64,000 bases of DNA from Longitalea luteola (GCF_017356035.1 NZ_JAFIQX010000015.1:62001-126000); one strand, 5' to 3'. Shown: positions 1-7,495, counted from the first letter of the stretch. The notes: generated by a model from the sequence alone, not told the origin. Translations and numbers: made by a program.

Positions 1-2239
1 GCAGCCATTGCCCGTTTTTATTATAATAGATGGTCCATTTGGCCGGAATTCGGCACCCACCCCAGGGGCCATCATCGAACCAATACACCTTACAGGAAGA
101 CACGGTACGCGCGCTGTTAAATTCATACTGCACCCATTCAGTAGTGTTCTTTTTGGGCCACCAGTGGAAGTAAGGTACGGAATTATCTTTTGAATCAACA
201 GGCTCCAGTTGATCATGCACCGCCATTAAGCTCCTTGATTGTATACTCGCTGTTACCTTGCTGGTGTAGGCGATCGTAGGCGCCGGCTGTGGCCGCGCAG
301 CGGCGGCGGTATAGGGTATCCACACCTGCATTTCCCCCGCCCCACGGTTATTCCACGCATAATAAGGGATGGCTGTAACAGTTTGTTCGCTGGTGAGCAG
401 CTCAGTTGAATTTAACTGACGCCTCGAGCTCGTACCTGGCATAGTGATAATATTGACGCCATTTAACAGCTTATCGGTATAACGTACCTGCATGGCCGCA
501 TTCTTGTCTACAACAATATTTTGTACGAGGCTATCCCTGTTGTCCCAGCCTTCGAGACAATATACGATTGGTCCCACCTGAATGGCAAAGCGCCCCTCGT
601 TTGCCTTTACTTTTTCATTGGCATAAATAGGTTGCGGTTGCATGGGCAGGTCGAGCATGATCCTGTCGCCTTTTTGCCAGGTGCGTTGCAGCACCGCATA
701 CCCTTTTGCCATTTTACAGGTAATCTTTTTTCCATTTATGGTTATGGTTGCTGCAGCCGGTTTGTCGGTCGTTGTATACAGATCACCGGGAACCGGCTCA
801 CCCTTAGCCCATCGGGGAATGCGAATATGCAGGGCAAAGGCTGTAGGTTTGGCCAGATCTATTGTAATTGCGACCCGTCCGGCCCAGGGATAATTGGTTT
901 GTTGCGTCAATTGCACTTTGCCTGTCGGCAGTTGGATGGTGCTGCTATTGTTCATGAAGAGATTCACATAAAGATCATTTTTATTCTGCGCATATACATA
1001 ACCCGGTACAGAAGGCAGAAAGCGCGTCATATTGGAAATACAGCAGGCGCAGGAGAACCAGGGACTGCGGTCATGCTGTCCCACGGAGGCAAGCGGATTC
1101 GGATAAAAGAACCGGGTGCCGTTTAACGACATTCCCGACAGTAAGCCATTGTACAGCGTACGTTCCAGCACGTCGATATAGCGGGCATCGCCATGGAGCA
1201 GGAACATGCGGCTGTTCCAGTACACATTGGCAATTGCAGCGCAGGTTTCGGCATAGGCGCTCATGTTGGGCAGGTAAAAAGCGTCGCCAAACGCCTCGCC
1301 ATTATTAGTAGCGCCGATTCCGCCAGTTATGTACAGCTTTTTGCTGACCACATCGTTCCAGATGGCATCGATGGCTTTCAGATAAGCGGTATCGCCGGTA
1401 AGTGCGGCAATATCGGCCATACCACTGTACATGTACGCTGCCCGTACGGCATGGCCTACTGCCTCGGTTTGATCAATTACCCGTTTGTTGGCCTGGTTAT
1501 ACTTATCACCATACGGACCACGAACATCCAGGAAGAACCTGGCAAGGTCGAGGTATTTCTTTTTCCCGGTAATGCGATAGAGTTTGGCCAGTCCGATCTC
1601 TACGATTTGGTGGCCGGGATAGATCTCTAATTTACCCCAGCCAAAATCTTTTACCAGCAGATCGGCATTCTTCAGCGCAATATTTAACAGATTCTTTTTC
1701 CCCGTGGCGTTGTAATGCGCATAGGCAGCCTCGTACAAATGACCGCTGTTATACAACTCGTGGCTTAGGATAGAATCTTTTACCCAGCGCCTGTCCCCAA
1801 TCCATTCGTGCGGCTTGGCGGGTTTAATGGTGCGAAAGGTGAAGAGGTAACCATCGGGCTCCTGTGCCTGAGCAATGATATCGATGAGAGAATCCAGGTA
1901 TTTGGATAACGCAGCATTGGGCGCCACCTGCAAGGCATAGGAAGCGCCTTCGATCCATTTGTATACATCGGTATCATCGAATGTGAATTGCGAGCACACC
2001 TTGTTCTCACGTTTACCTGCGGCTGCCAGGAAATTATCGATCCGGCCATGCTTTTTACACATCTCCAGGATATAGGGAATAGTTGTTGTTGCGTTCACGT
2101 TCATTTTCGGCTGCCAGAACTGATCCGTTACTTTTACCTGGGTGAAGGACACTGGTTGAATAGGATAGTCTTTCAGCTGGGCCTTTGCTTCCATGGCCAT
2201 CATCATTGATATCGGGACCAGCAGTTTATGTATGTTCAT
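1..2239 (-). CDS. GH127 beta-L-arabinofuranosidase (DUF1680), 3' end cut by window
   Basis: Secreted glycoside hydrolase expected to release beta-L-arabinofuranose from plant arabinan or hydroxyproline-linked glycans. The reading frame starts at ATG 2239 with a short signal peptide (MNIHKLLVPIS..., cleavage near AKA-Q) and runs off position 1, so the final C-terminal residues are missing. Two metal-site signatures of GH127 are visible: E-T-C (E331, C333; bases 1241-1249) and S-C-A-C-C (C397-C400; bases 1040-1051). In HypBA1 the matching residues are Glu338/Cys340 and the nucleophile Cys417 with Cys418, which bind zinc. The part nearest the window edge (WVQYEF..., then CKVYWFDD) is the C-terminal beta domain typical of longer DUF1680 proteins. 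No neighbouring CAZyme is visible on its right, where a repeat-rich spacer follows. Family assignment is secure; substrate is inferred from the family. Confidence 0.93.
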   Translation of the reverse strand, partial: MNIHKLLVPISMMMAMEAKAQLKDYPIQPVSFTQVKVTDQFWQPKMNVNATTTIPYILEMCKKHGRIDNFLAAAGKRENKVCSQFTFDDTDVYKWIEGASYALQVAPNAALSKYLDSLIDIIAQAQEPDGYLFTFRTIKPAKPHEWIGDRRWVKDSILSHELYNSGHLYEAAYAHYNATGKKNLLNIALKNADLLVKDFGWGKLEIYPGHQIVEIGLAKLYRITGKKKYLDLARFFLDVRGPYGDKYNQANKRVIDQTEAVGHAVRAAYMYSGMADIAALTGDTAYLKAIDAIWNDVVSKKLYITGGIGATNNGEAFGDAFYLPNMSAYAETCAAIANVYWNSRMFLLHGDARYIDVLERTLYNGLLSGMSLNGTRFFYPNPLASVGQHDRSPWFSCACCISNMTRFLPSVPGYVYAQNKNDLYVNLFMNNSSTIQLPTGKVQLTQQTNYPWAGRVAITIDLAKPTAFALHIRIPRWAKGEPVPGDLYTTTDKPAAATITINGKKITCKMAKGYAVLQRTWQKGDRIMLDLPMQPQPIYANEKVKANEGRFAIQVGPIVYCLEGWDNRDSLVQNIVVDKNAAMQVRYTDKLLNGVNIITMPGTSSRRQLNSTELLTSEQTVTAIPYYAWNNRGAGEMQVWIPYTAAAARPQPAPTIAYTSKVTASIQSRSLMAVHDQLEPVDSKDNSVPYFHWWPKKNTTEWVQYEFNSARTVSSCKVYWFDDGPWGGCRIPAKWTIYYNKNGQWL

Positions 2240-2269
2240 CGTTCTTAGTTTAAGTGCTATCGGTTACTA

Positions 2270-2409
2270 GTTGCCGGTTACCAGTTACCAGTTACCGGGT
2301 AATACAGTTGCCGGTTACCTGTTACCAGTTGCGGGGTAATACAGCTACCGGTTACCGGTTACCAGTTACCGGGCAATACAGTTGCCGGTTACCGGTTACC
2401 AGTTGCGGG
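2270..2409. repeat. 37-bp tandem repeat, 3.8 copies
   Basis: Three full 37-bp units (2270-2306, 2307-2343, 2344-2380) and a 29-bp partial one follow each other directly. Units start GTTGCCGGTTACC and end GGGTAATACA, and differ at a few positions. Within each unit the shorter element CCGGTTACCAGTTA is itself repeated. There are no unique spacers, so it is not a CRISPR array. It lies 31 bp upstream of the GH127 start codon. The rest of the gene-free stretch 2240-2599 shows nothing else I can name. Confidence 0.9.
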
Positions 2410-2599
2410 ACTGGGTAGTGCTTTTATTCGGCAATGCCGTTAAGGACACCATTATACAAAGTATTGAATAAAGCAGGTAATGCCACATGACCCACATTTT
2501 AAGCTGTTCAGCTAAAATTAAGGGAATGCGGGCGGGATGTGATGGCGTTGGCTAACAGGTTGTTTACGAAAATTGACCGATTTGGATCTTTAACCAACA

Positions 2600-2926
2600 A
2601 TGGATAACAACATTCGGTATATTTTGGGTAAAAAGATATCAGCACTTTGTCACTTTGTAAAAAGCAGCACTACTTTTCTCCTTTACAGTTCTCAATTTGG
2701 CATATTGAATTTTACTTTATTTGAAGTCAGCTATCAGTTTGCCGTATTTAACTTTACTTTTTCTGTTTTCTATTTTCCATTTGGCGAATTGAATAAATCT
2801 TTATTTGAATTCAGTTATTCATTTGCAGATTTGAATAAATCTTTTCTTAATATTAGCTACCAAATTGGCGAATTCCCTGCAACTTTTATTGGATTTGCAC
2901 GGCATATTGTTGAAAGGAGCTCGTAG
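2600..2926 (+). CDS. Doubtful small ORF made of 7/14-residue repeats
   Basis: An open frame of 108 codons, rich in Phe, Ser, Tyr and Leu. Residues 30-99 are five 14-residue units (SSQFGILNFTLFEV, SYQFAVFNFTFSVF, YFPFGELNKSLFEF and two more), each of two 7-residue halves with Phe or Ile at position 4 and an aliphatic or Phe at 7. There is no signal peptide, no recognised domain and no partner gene. Such frames can arise because a 21-bp period DNA repeat keeps all frames phased, so the repeat rather than the protein may be the real feature. I cannot tell these apart from one sequence. Confidence 0.3.
   Translation: MDNNIRYILGKKISALCHFVKSSTTFLLYSSQFGILNFTLFEVSYQFAVFNFTFSVFYFPFGELNKSLFEFSYSFADLNKSFLNISYQIGEFPATFIGFARHIVERSS
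2687..2896. repeat. Five degenerate 42-bp (2 x 21-bp) tandem units
   Basis: The DNA under residues 30-99 of the small frame repeats every 42 bp. The sub-motif TTTGGCGAATTGAATAAATC and variants recur in phase. The units have diverged from each other yet keep the 21-bp period without indels. A second, shorter 21-bp-period stretch lies at about 3130-3200. Confidence 0.7.
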
Positions 2927-3040
2927 TTTGCTTAATTATGACGCCAAATAGCTGAACTGGATACTACTTTATGCAATAGATCTGTCAAAAATGACCAACG
3001 AGCTTGCCCATTCGAAAAAAGATTTATATAATTCGATAAA

Positions 3041-3253
3041 ATGACTACTAAATATGAAAATAGTTACTATAAATTCTACAAATTAATTACTGCATTCGAC
3101 CAATGCTTGAGAGAATTAACAATAATGACTATTGAATTGGAAAAATGTTCGATACAATTTCGAAAATTGAATATTGAAGTTGAGAAATGGTTGATGGCAG
3201 CTGGAAAAACGACATCTGGATCGGGCAAATGTTTGGGTAAATGGTTAAAATGA
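3041..3253 (+). CDS. Doubtful small ORF with heptad-like repeats
   Basis: A 70-codon frame whose middle reads as 7-residue units (IELEKCS, IQFRKLN, IEVEKWL), i.e. a 21-bp DNA period like the one at 2687-2896 but with charged residues that could form a short coiled coil. No signal peptide, domain or operon partner is seen. Most likely another member of the same repeat type that happens to be open; a real small protein is possible. Confidence 0.25.
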   Translation: MTTKYENSYYKFYKLITAFDQCLRELTIMTIELEKCSIQFRKLNIEVEKWLMAAGKTTSGSGKCLGKWLK

Positions 3254-3333
3254 GTACTGAGGTGAGAGTTTGACCATATGATTGATCGCGGTCAAGTTAA
3301 GCTGTTCTATTCTTTTCGATTGAACGGAGCTGC

Positions 3334-3639
3334 TCACGCCTCAATCAACATCTTTACACCTTCCTCCTCAGTAAATGTTGTACCAAAAATCCAGAATGCT
3401 ATCATTACCATCCCTACCATAAACGTGCAATCCGCATCATTATAAAAGCCTGCCTTATAACGTTCAATGCATCTATTTAACATCCTTGTCAACTCAGATC
3501 CACTGAAGTTCTCGCATTCAACTCCCTCAAGCAAGGCATACCAAAACAAAAACATCTCCCTGATCAATAACCCTTTTTCGTCTTCCGATTGTGATTGTTT
3601 TGCCTTTACATCAATTAGTAAGCTGTTTACGTTTAACAT
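3334..3639 (-). CDS. Hypothetical 101-aa protein, putative orphan immunity protein
   Basis: Small cytosolic-looking protein with no signal peptide, mostly helical in appearance, with a central hydrophobic stretch (FMVGMVMIAFWIFG) too polar-flanked to call a membrane anchor with confidence. I do not recognise the family. It is the last gene of the AT-rich array behind the Rhs toxin. A 37-codon gene tail without a start codon (3661-3774) sits 21 bp upstream, the arrangement expected of a displaced toxin tip followed by its immunity gene. Function is inferred from position only. Confidence 0.55.
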   Translation of the reverse strand: MLNVNSLLIDVKAKQSQSEDEKGLLIREMFLFWYALLEGVECENFSGSELTRMLNRCIERYKAGFYNDADCTFMVGMVMIAFWIFGTTFTEEEGVKMLIEA

Positions 3640-3660
3640 GAATTATTTAATATCTGTTAT

Positions 3661-3774
3661 TTAATAAATGCCGTTACCAATACGAGGCACCCGATTTGCA
3701 ACCGCGCCTCTTATAGTAACATCATATCCGAAAACAATTACGGTTATCTCAAATTGACCGGTACGTGTTATTAT
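3661..3774 (-). pseudogene. Orphan gene tail, possible displaced toxin C-terminus
   Basis: Directly after, and in frame with, the TGA that ends the lipoprotein gene at 3775, the frame stays open for 37 codons (ending VANRVPRIGNGIY, stop TAA at 3661-3663) with no ATG start. Its last codons are 21 bp before the start of the next gene. A tail without a head, directly before a small unknown gene, fits a recombination scar in a toxin/immunity array. It is short, so chance openness cannot be excluded. Confidence 0.3.
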
Positions 3775-4128
3775 TCATCTTTGTCGTTTTAAAGTTACTT
3801 GCCCAAGCTTTACTTTGCTTTTAGTCACTAGAATTACTCTCTTTTTTCTCTCTGTCATATATCCGCTTTGAAGCTTTACCGATAAATCTTCATCATCACA
3901 CATTAATAAAATTGTATCGGTAGACAAATACTGCCACTTACCCTTGCATGTTGAGTAAACTTCCAAATACTTTTGAGTAAGAGCAAATGAGCTATCCTTA
4001 TTAAGAAGCAAGCTGTATTTATAATCTTTACCTGCTTTGAAGTAATGACCACTCAAGTCTTTAGATACGGAAACAGTTTTACAACACGTAAGAACCGCAG
4101 CCAATATTAACAGAAGATTGTTTCTCAT
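3775..4128 (-). CDS. Small lipoprotein of unknown function (immunity-like)
   Basis: 117 residues with a lipoprotein signal peptide (MRNNLLLILAAVLTCCK, Cys15/16). The mature part reads S-G-H-Y ... L-L-N-K-D-S-S-F ... G-K-W ... D-T-I-L-L, the beta-rich pattern of small Bacteroidota lipocalin-like lipoproteins. The same pattern (SGEY, LNKDSTF, GRWHKSGKNTVTL) occurs in the protein at 4843-5508, so the two are probably paralogous. It would act on the periplasmic face of a membrane, a sensible place for protection against an incoming toxin. No family name is claimed. Confidence 0.65.
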   Translation of the reverse strand: MRNNLLLILAAVLTCCKTVSVSKDLSGHYFKAGKDYKYSLLLNKDSSFALTQKYLEVYSTCKGKWQYLSTDTILLMCDDEDLSVKLQSGYMTERKKRVILVTKSKVKLGQVTLKRQR

Positions 4129-4319
4129 CGTTTATAATAAATTGTAGGTAAATCTTTTAAAACAAATGCTGACGGCAAAGGAGTAGACAATGTGCTTGCC
4201 TGATGTGGATATACCCTGATCAAATCAATCTTTATGCTGCTTATATTAGTTGTAAATATAAGCTCTTGCATTTCTCAACTCCGTACACCCTGGTCTTATA
4301 ACGTACTGTATACAATCTT

Positions 4320-4616
4320 TCAGACAAGTGAAGAACTAAACTTCTTGGACATAAATTTAAACAACGCCGCTAATCGTTCCAGCTCTAAAAAATCTGTAGT
4401 AAAATCTTCCTTCACTAAAGAGTTCAAAAAATCAACGTCATCATTCAAAGAGCCGACTGTTAAGCTAGGTTCAGTGGGAAAGCTACTTAAGCTTTCAGTT
4501 GGAATATTCCAATACCAATCATTATCAAATGATAATTCGTTGATATCCTTTTTACGTAATCTTTCAATCAAATTTTTCAAAATTGACTCTAAGGCATCTA
4601 TTGTAATTTCTTTCAT
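4320..4616 (-). CDS. Acidic 98-aa protein, immunity-protein-like
   Basis: Small acidic protein without a signal peptide. N-terminal helix (MKEITIDALESILKNLIERL), then a D-N-D-W-Y-W-N-I-P motif and L-T-V-G-S-L-N-D-D-V-D-F-L. I recall this layout from small proteins that sit beside polymorphic toxins in several phyla, but I cannot give a Pfam name. A 38-codon orphan frame (4627-4743) ends 10 bp upstream, as if a toxin tail once ran into it. Cytosolic immunity role is inference from motif layout and position. Confidence 0.6.
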   Translation of the reverse strand: MKEITIDALESILKNLIERLRKKDINELSFDNDWYWNIPTESLSSFPTEPSLTVGSLNDDVDFLNSLVKEDFTTDFLELERLAALFKFMSKKFSSSLV

Positions 4617-4626
4617 GAGAAGTTAT

Positions 4627-4743
4627 TTAATGTCTTTCGTAGTAAGAATGTGTCTCAGAGCCACTAATCCTCCCATACTGTTTTACGTAATTGCCTTCAA
4701 TAAAATAGATGCCCTTACTCAGTGAACCGGAATTAGATTGCAT
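4627..4743 (-). pseudogene. Orphan 38-codon frame, possible toxin-tip remnant
   Basis: Opens at ATG 4743 and ends HSYYERH-stop at 4627, 10 bp before the next gene. It contains G-I-Y-F-I-E-G-N-Y-V and is open upstream of the ATG for several more codons. No domain can be recognised in 38 residues. Read as the last part of a displaced toxin in front of its immunity gene; a small real protein is the alternative. Confidence 0.3.
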
Positions 4744-4842
4744 TGTATGGTATGACAGTTTTGTTGTTATTCCTTTTTATCGTTTTAAAGTTTAAAACCA
4801 CAGCGATCACCGCGGTCTTGTAGTTATAAATCAGATAAAAAG

Positions 4843-5508
4843 TTACTGCTGTGGCATGGTCTGTCTGACCTTCCGTTTAGAATCATAAAAAATAAGCCCT
4901 TTTCTCGTGATCTTAAATACCTCGTTGTCGAAGACCTTGTAATTAAAAAGCGAGTCATTATAAGCAATTCGCAATGTATACTTATCAAAAGCATCGGACT
5001 TCGGATAAAGTTTTTCAGTATATAAAGTATCCAATAACCTTGAGGCTAAAAGCGGATCAGCCGTCCTGTCAGCAGTGAATCCTAAAAAGACATCCTGAAC
5101 AGGTTTTTTGATCGATACCGATATTATTGAGTCACATTTTTGTTTTGCATGTAAGGTATCGTTAACAAAAATTAAGCATTCATAATACTCCCGGTCAAAA
5201 TCCGGAGTTACAATGTTTAAGTTTACATTATCACCCCTGTTAATATTATTATCCTGCTGAACTTGTAAGCGAAGTAGTTTCTCTTTGTAATGACTGTTCA
5301 GTGTTACAGTATTTTTACCGCTTTTGTGCCATCTGCCAAGTGAATATTCATTATCAAACTGGAAGTGATAACGATAAAAAAATGTCGAGTCCTTATTCAA
5401 AGTAAAAACGTATGGTATCCGCCGAGAGGAATACTCACCGGATATCTCGTTCGAACAGAACATGCCGAGAATACAACCGCAAAATAAATATAAGCTTATT
5501 GATTTCAT
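4843..5508 (-). CDS. Secreted hypothetical protein, paralogue of the 3775-4128 lipoprotein
   Basis: 221 residues from the start chosen at 5508, which gives a compact signal peptide (MKSISLYLFCGCILGMFCSN, possible lipidation at Cys18). A start at 5529 would add seven basic residues before it and is less natural. The first 60 mature residues repeat the pattern of the lipoprotein at 3775-4128 (S-G-E-Y, L-N-K-D-S-T-F-F, G-R-W, N-T-V-T-L-N). The C-terminal 130 residues are extra and unrecognised. A 36-nt fragment of the Rhs core gene lies 53 bp upstream. Probably an exported immunity or accessory protein of a lost cassette; function unproven. Confidence 0.6.
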   Translation of the reverse strand: MKSISLYLFCGCILGMFCSNEISGEYSSRRIPYVFTLNKDSTFFYRYHFQFDNEYSLGRWHKSGKNTVTLNSHYKEKLLRLQVQQDNNINRGDNVNLNIVTPDFDREYYECLIFVNDTLHAKQKCDSIISVSIKKPVQDVFLGFTADRTADPLLASRLLDTLYTEKLYPKSDAFDKYTLRIAYNDSLFNYKVFDNEVFKITRKGLIFYDSKRKVRQTMPQQ

Positions 5509-5561
5509 TTTTTGTGATCTTTTAGCCATTTTTCAAAGGCTCTCGGACCAAAGCCCTTGTC

Positions 5562-5597
5562 CTTGCTACATATAAATTCGGGTCACTCACTGAAGTT
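5562..5597 (-). pseudogene. 36-nt scrap of the Rhs core gene
   Basis: 35 of 36 bases match bases 9506-9541 inside the large Rhs gene, in the same orientation; both encode [11 protein letters not shown]. The flanks do not match. A one-mismatch 36-nt match to one specific point in a neighbouring gene is far beyond chance. It shows that an Rhs copy once stood here or that recombination dropped a piece behind the toxin array. Confidence 0.85.
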
Positions 5598-5629
5598 CAG
5601 TGTACTTTAATGGGCCCAACTAGTGTTCC

Positions 5630-5653
5630 GGTTCTCTGAACGTTTTGAGAACC
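5630..5653. terminator. Small hairpin after the DUF1493 gene
   Basis: Perfect 7-bp arms GGTTCTC (5630-5636) and GAGAACC (5647-5653) with a 10-base loop, 6 bp beyond the stop of the minus-strand gene at 5660. No clear U-run follows on the minus strand, so this is a weak terminator call. Confidence 0.35.
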
Positions 5654-5659
5654 TCATTT

Positions 5660-5998
5660 TTAGCTGTTTATTATTTCTTCGTCTAATCGTCCCGATATTA
5701 TGGCCTTTTCTAAATGACCGACTGTAAGTATTTTTCTCGTTCGTTTATTTTTCCCAGTAATTAATTTCCCCAACTCCGATAAAAAAACATTTCTTTCTGG
5801 TCCAAAATATTCTGCTGCCATAAATTTGGAGATATCAACATTAAAGCTTTTACCAAAGGCAAGTAAAAAATCTACAGCATCATCGCCTGTTACTCCTAAG
5901 TGATCTTCGATTTGTGCTTCTCTTGTTACTTCATCGGCGTCTATAGCCGCATGCTTTACAACAAAGGATTTCAGTTTATTAAATATTTCATTATTCAT
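5660..5998 (-). CDS. DUF1493-family protein
   Basis: 112 residues with the DUF1493 core: L-G-V-T-G-D-D-A-V-D-F-L-L-A-F-G-K-S-F-N-V-D (about residues 34-55), then F-M-A-A-E-Y-F-G-P-E. DUF1493 proteins are small, acyl-carrier-like folds of unknown function that often occur beside polymorphic-toxin and Rhs genes, where an immunity role has been suggested. Here it follows a headless gene tail (6014-6182) by 15 bp, again the toxin-tail/immunity arrangement. Cytosolic; no signal peptide. Family is well supported, role is inferred from context. Confidence 0.75.
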   Translation of the reverse strand: MNNEIFNKLKSFVVKHAAIDADEVTREAQIEDHLGVTGDDAVDFLLAFGKSFNVDISKFMAAEYFGPERNVFLSELGKLITGKNKRTRKILTVGHLEKAIISGRLDEEIINS

Positions 5999-6013
5999 AG
6001 CCCTTACTTATTT

Positions 6014-6182
6014 TTAGGACGCTCTATTGTTAGCCTCAGCTGTATTTTCTAATTCTGTTAAAGTGCTAATAATCTTATCTCTTTTTACGGGATCAATAAA
6101 AGAAGCCGTCGTATTAATATAGACGGCCTCCTGCATACCATTATTTTGCAATATATTTAGATAGTTATCTGCCCTTCAAAGA
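6014..6182 (-). pseudogene. Headless gene tail before the DUF1493 gene
   Basis: An open stretch of about 55 codons between a TGA near 6181 and TAA at 6014-6016. It is protein-like in composition (ADNYLNILQNNGMQEAVYI..., then KRDKIISTLTELENTAEANN). The only ATG is internal, at 6136. It ends 15 bp before the DUF1493 start codon. It looks like the 3' end of a gene whose 5' part was lost. Confidence 0.4.
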
Positions 6183-6188
6183 CACTAC

Positions 6189-6662
6189 TTATTCTTCAAA
6201 ATCAATAGCGCCATAAAATTTTGAAAAGTTGTTTTTGACGGCCAATTTTGTCAAAAAATTTGAAATCTTTTCAAGTTCCTTAGGAAAAGCGGTCCCAACT
6301 ATTCGTTTATATTTTGCATTGTATGAAATAATCATAGTCTTTGATGGTTTTTCGGTAGAAATGTCTTGTTGCACTGCAACAGAAGTCCAATTACACTTCC
6401 TCAACAAATTGACAAACATTTTATAATCCTTATCATTTAAGGTACCCTTAAACGAACCGGACCTTAAAGTATCAACTTTGTTCTCGTTTAAATAAATTAT
6501 TCTAACAAGTTCAATTCGTTTATCCTTGTAGATGTTTAAGAAATTTCAGGAGCTGTTTTATTTGATAAGCCTGAATGAAAAGTAAAACTTTCAAGCACTA
6601 ACATTTATTTGCTTAGAAATAAGTATCATTAAAAATAATACAGAGCAAATCCATGGCTTCAT
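6189..6662 (-). pseudogene. Exported DUF6438-like protein broken by two compensating frameshifts
   Basis: From ATG 6662 the frame reads a good signal peptide (MKPWICSVLFLMILI...INVSA), then hits TGA. The next 20 codons continue only in the +1 frame (LESFTFHSG...NKTAPEIS), and the original frame resumes as IYKDKRIELVRI to the stop at 6189. The two shifts cancel, giving 158 codons overall. The pieces line up with the small exported family I know as DUF6438 (T-x-x-S-G ... P-x-x-x-L-x-I ... G-x-F-x-G-x-L). A shorter in-frame protein from ATG 6419 would lack the signal and half the domain. Either a decayed gene or two sequencing errors; the first fits the decayed neighbourhood. Confidence 0.6.
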
Positions 6663-6686
6663 ATTGTCTTATTGTAGTTAATAATT

Positions 6687-6950
6687 TTAAAATATACTTC
6701 TTAAAATCAACATTAGAACCATAAATACGAGAAGATAAACCACCAATTTATGAACTTTGTTGCATTTTTTTTTCTTTACATAGAATTCAGATGTAACTTC
6801 TTTATCATAAGGAAGTAAATAAACCCATGTTGAAGACGGATTAGATGACAACTTGTATCCATTGCCAATATCAAGCTGTATGTGCAAAATTATTTTTATC
6901 GCCAACGAAATAAAGAAAATATAAACGCTGATCGAAAATAAAACATCCAT
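6687..6950 (-). CDS. Small two-helix membrane protein
   Basis: 87 residues with two clear membrane segments, about residues 3-24 and 67-86, joined by a basic loop containing KKKKC. Not recognised. It starts 8 bp after the frameshifted lipoprotein at 6958-7142, so the two were probably one transcript. Small membrane proteins are a common form of immunity to periplasmic or membrane-acting toxins; that role is only a guess from position. Confidence 0.5.
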   Translation of the reverse strand: MDVLFSISVYIFFISLAIKIILHIQLDIGNGYKLSSNPSSTWVYLLPYDKEVTSEFYVKKKKCNKVHKLVVYLLVFMVLMLILRSIF

Positions 6951-6957
6951 CTCTTTT

Positions 6958-7142
6958 TTACTTATTTGATTTGTTTGTTTGGGTAACTAAAGGCACAAAA
7001 ACTTCAAATTTAAAATTTAATCCCATTCCTATGCTATAGCCGTAAGAAACGCCCGCTATCGTGGCATTGTCATTTATATCCCCGCAAGAAACTGCTATAC
7101 CTGAGATAATCAAAACAAAAACCAATACTTCTTTATACCCAT
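6958..7142 (-). pseudogene. Small lipoprotein gene with a one-base frameshift
   Basis: ATG at 7142 overlaps the stop of the upstream gene (TAATG), a coupled start. The first ten codons (MGIKKYWFLF) end in TGA. One frame over, the sequence continues as a perfect lipoprotein signal and lipobox (LIISGIAVSC-G) and runs to a stop at 6958. The shift lies in a T-rich run, so slippage, recent mutation or a sequencing error are all possible. After the Cys the mature part is only about 40 residues (SYGYSIGMGLNFKFEVFVP). Confidence 0.5.
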
Positions 7143-7420
7143 TACCAATCGATTAAATTATTATATTTTACAGGATTATATTCAGTGCCCAAAGCTTCTT
7201 CAAAATAAACATTACTGATAGGCTCCTTCCACATATAGATCTGGTACATATTTCTATGTGCCGTTAGCTGGCCTGGCACTCTTTCTCTATCATCGACCAT
7301 ATGGTACAATGCAGACGTTGCACTAGTAGTATTCTCAGCATAGATCAACAGGTTACTTCCTGTTTCATCAACATGTATATCTATCGACATAGAAAACAAG
7401 GCCCAGTTAACGTGGGCCAT
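7142..7420 (-). CDS. Hypothetical 92-aa protein, possible toxin-tip fragment
   Basis: No signal peptide and no recognised family. Bounded upstream by an in-frame TAA six bases before the ATG, so the start is certain. Its stop overlaps the start of the next, lipoprotein-type gene (TAATG), meaning translational coupling. A cytosolic-type gene coupled to a small exported one is the pattern of a toxin C-terminus followed by its immunity gene. It could equally be a free-standing immunity protein. Confidence 0.45.
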   Translation of the reverse strand: MAHVNWALFSMSIDIHVDETGSNLLIYAENTTSATSALYHMVDDRERVPGQLTAHRNMYQIYMWKEPISNVYFEEALGTEYNPVKYNNLIDW

Positions 7421-7495
7421 TGCTTATCTGGAAATCATTTAAACTTTGTGGTATTAATCCCTTAACAATAGAAGAATACCTGAATAATATTTGAC

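Noticed and set aside
521-1126. 201-codon open frame on the plus strand
   Set aside because: Lies antisense to the GH127 gene, which has full motif support; composition is that of a mirror frame.
2270-2409. CRISPR array
   Set aside because: The 37-bp units join directly with no spacers, and no cas gene is near.
4234-4725. 163-codon plus-strand frame
   Set aside because: Antisense to the gene at 4320-4616 and the tail at 4627-4743; low-complexity Ser/Leu composition.
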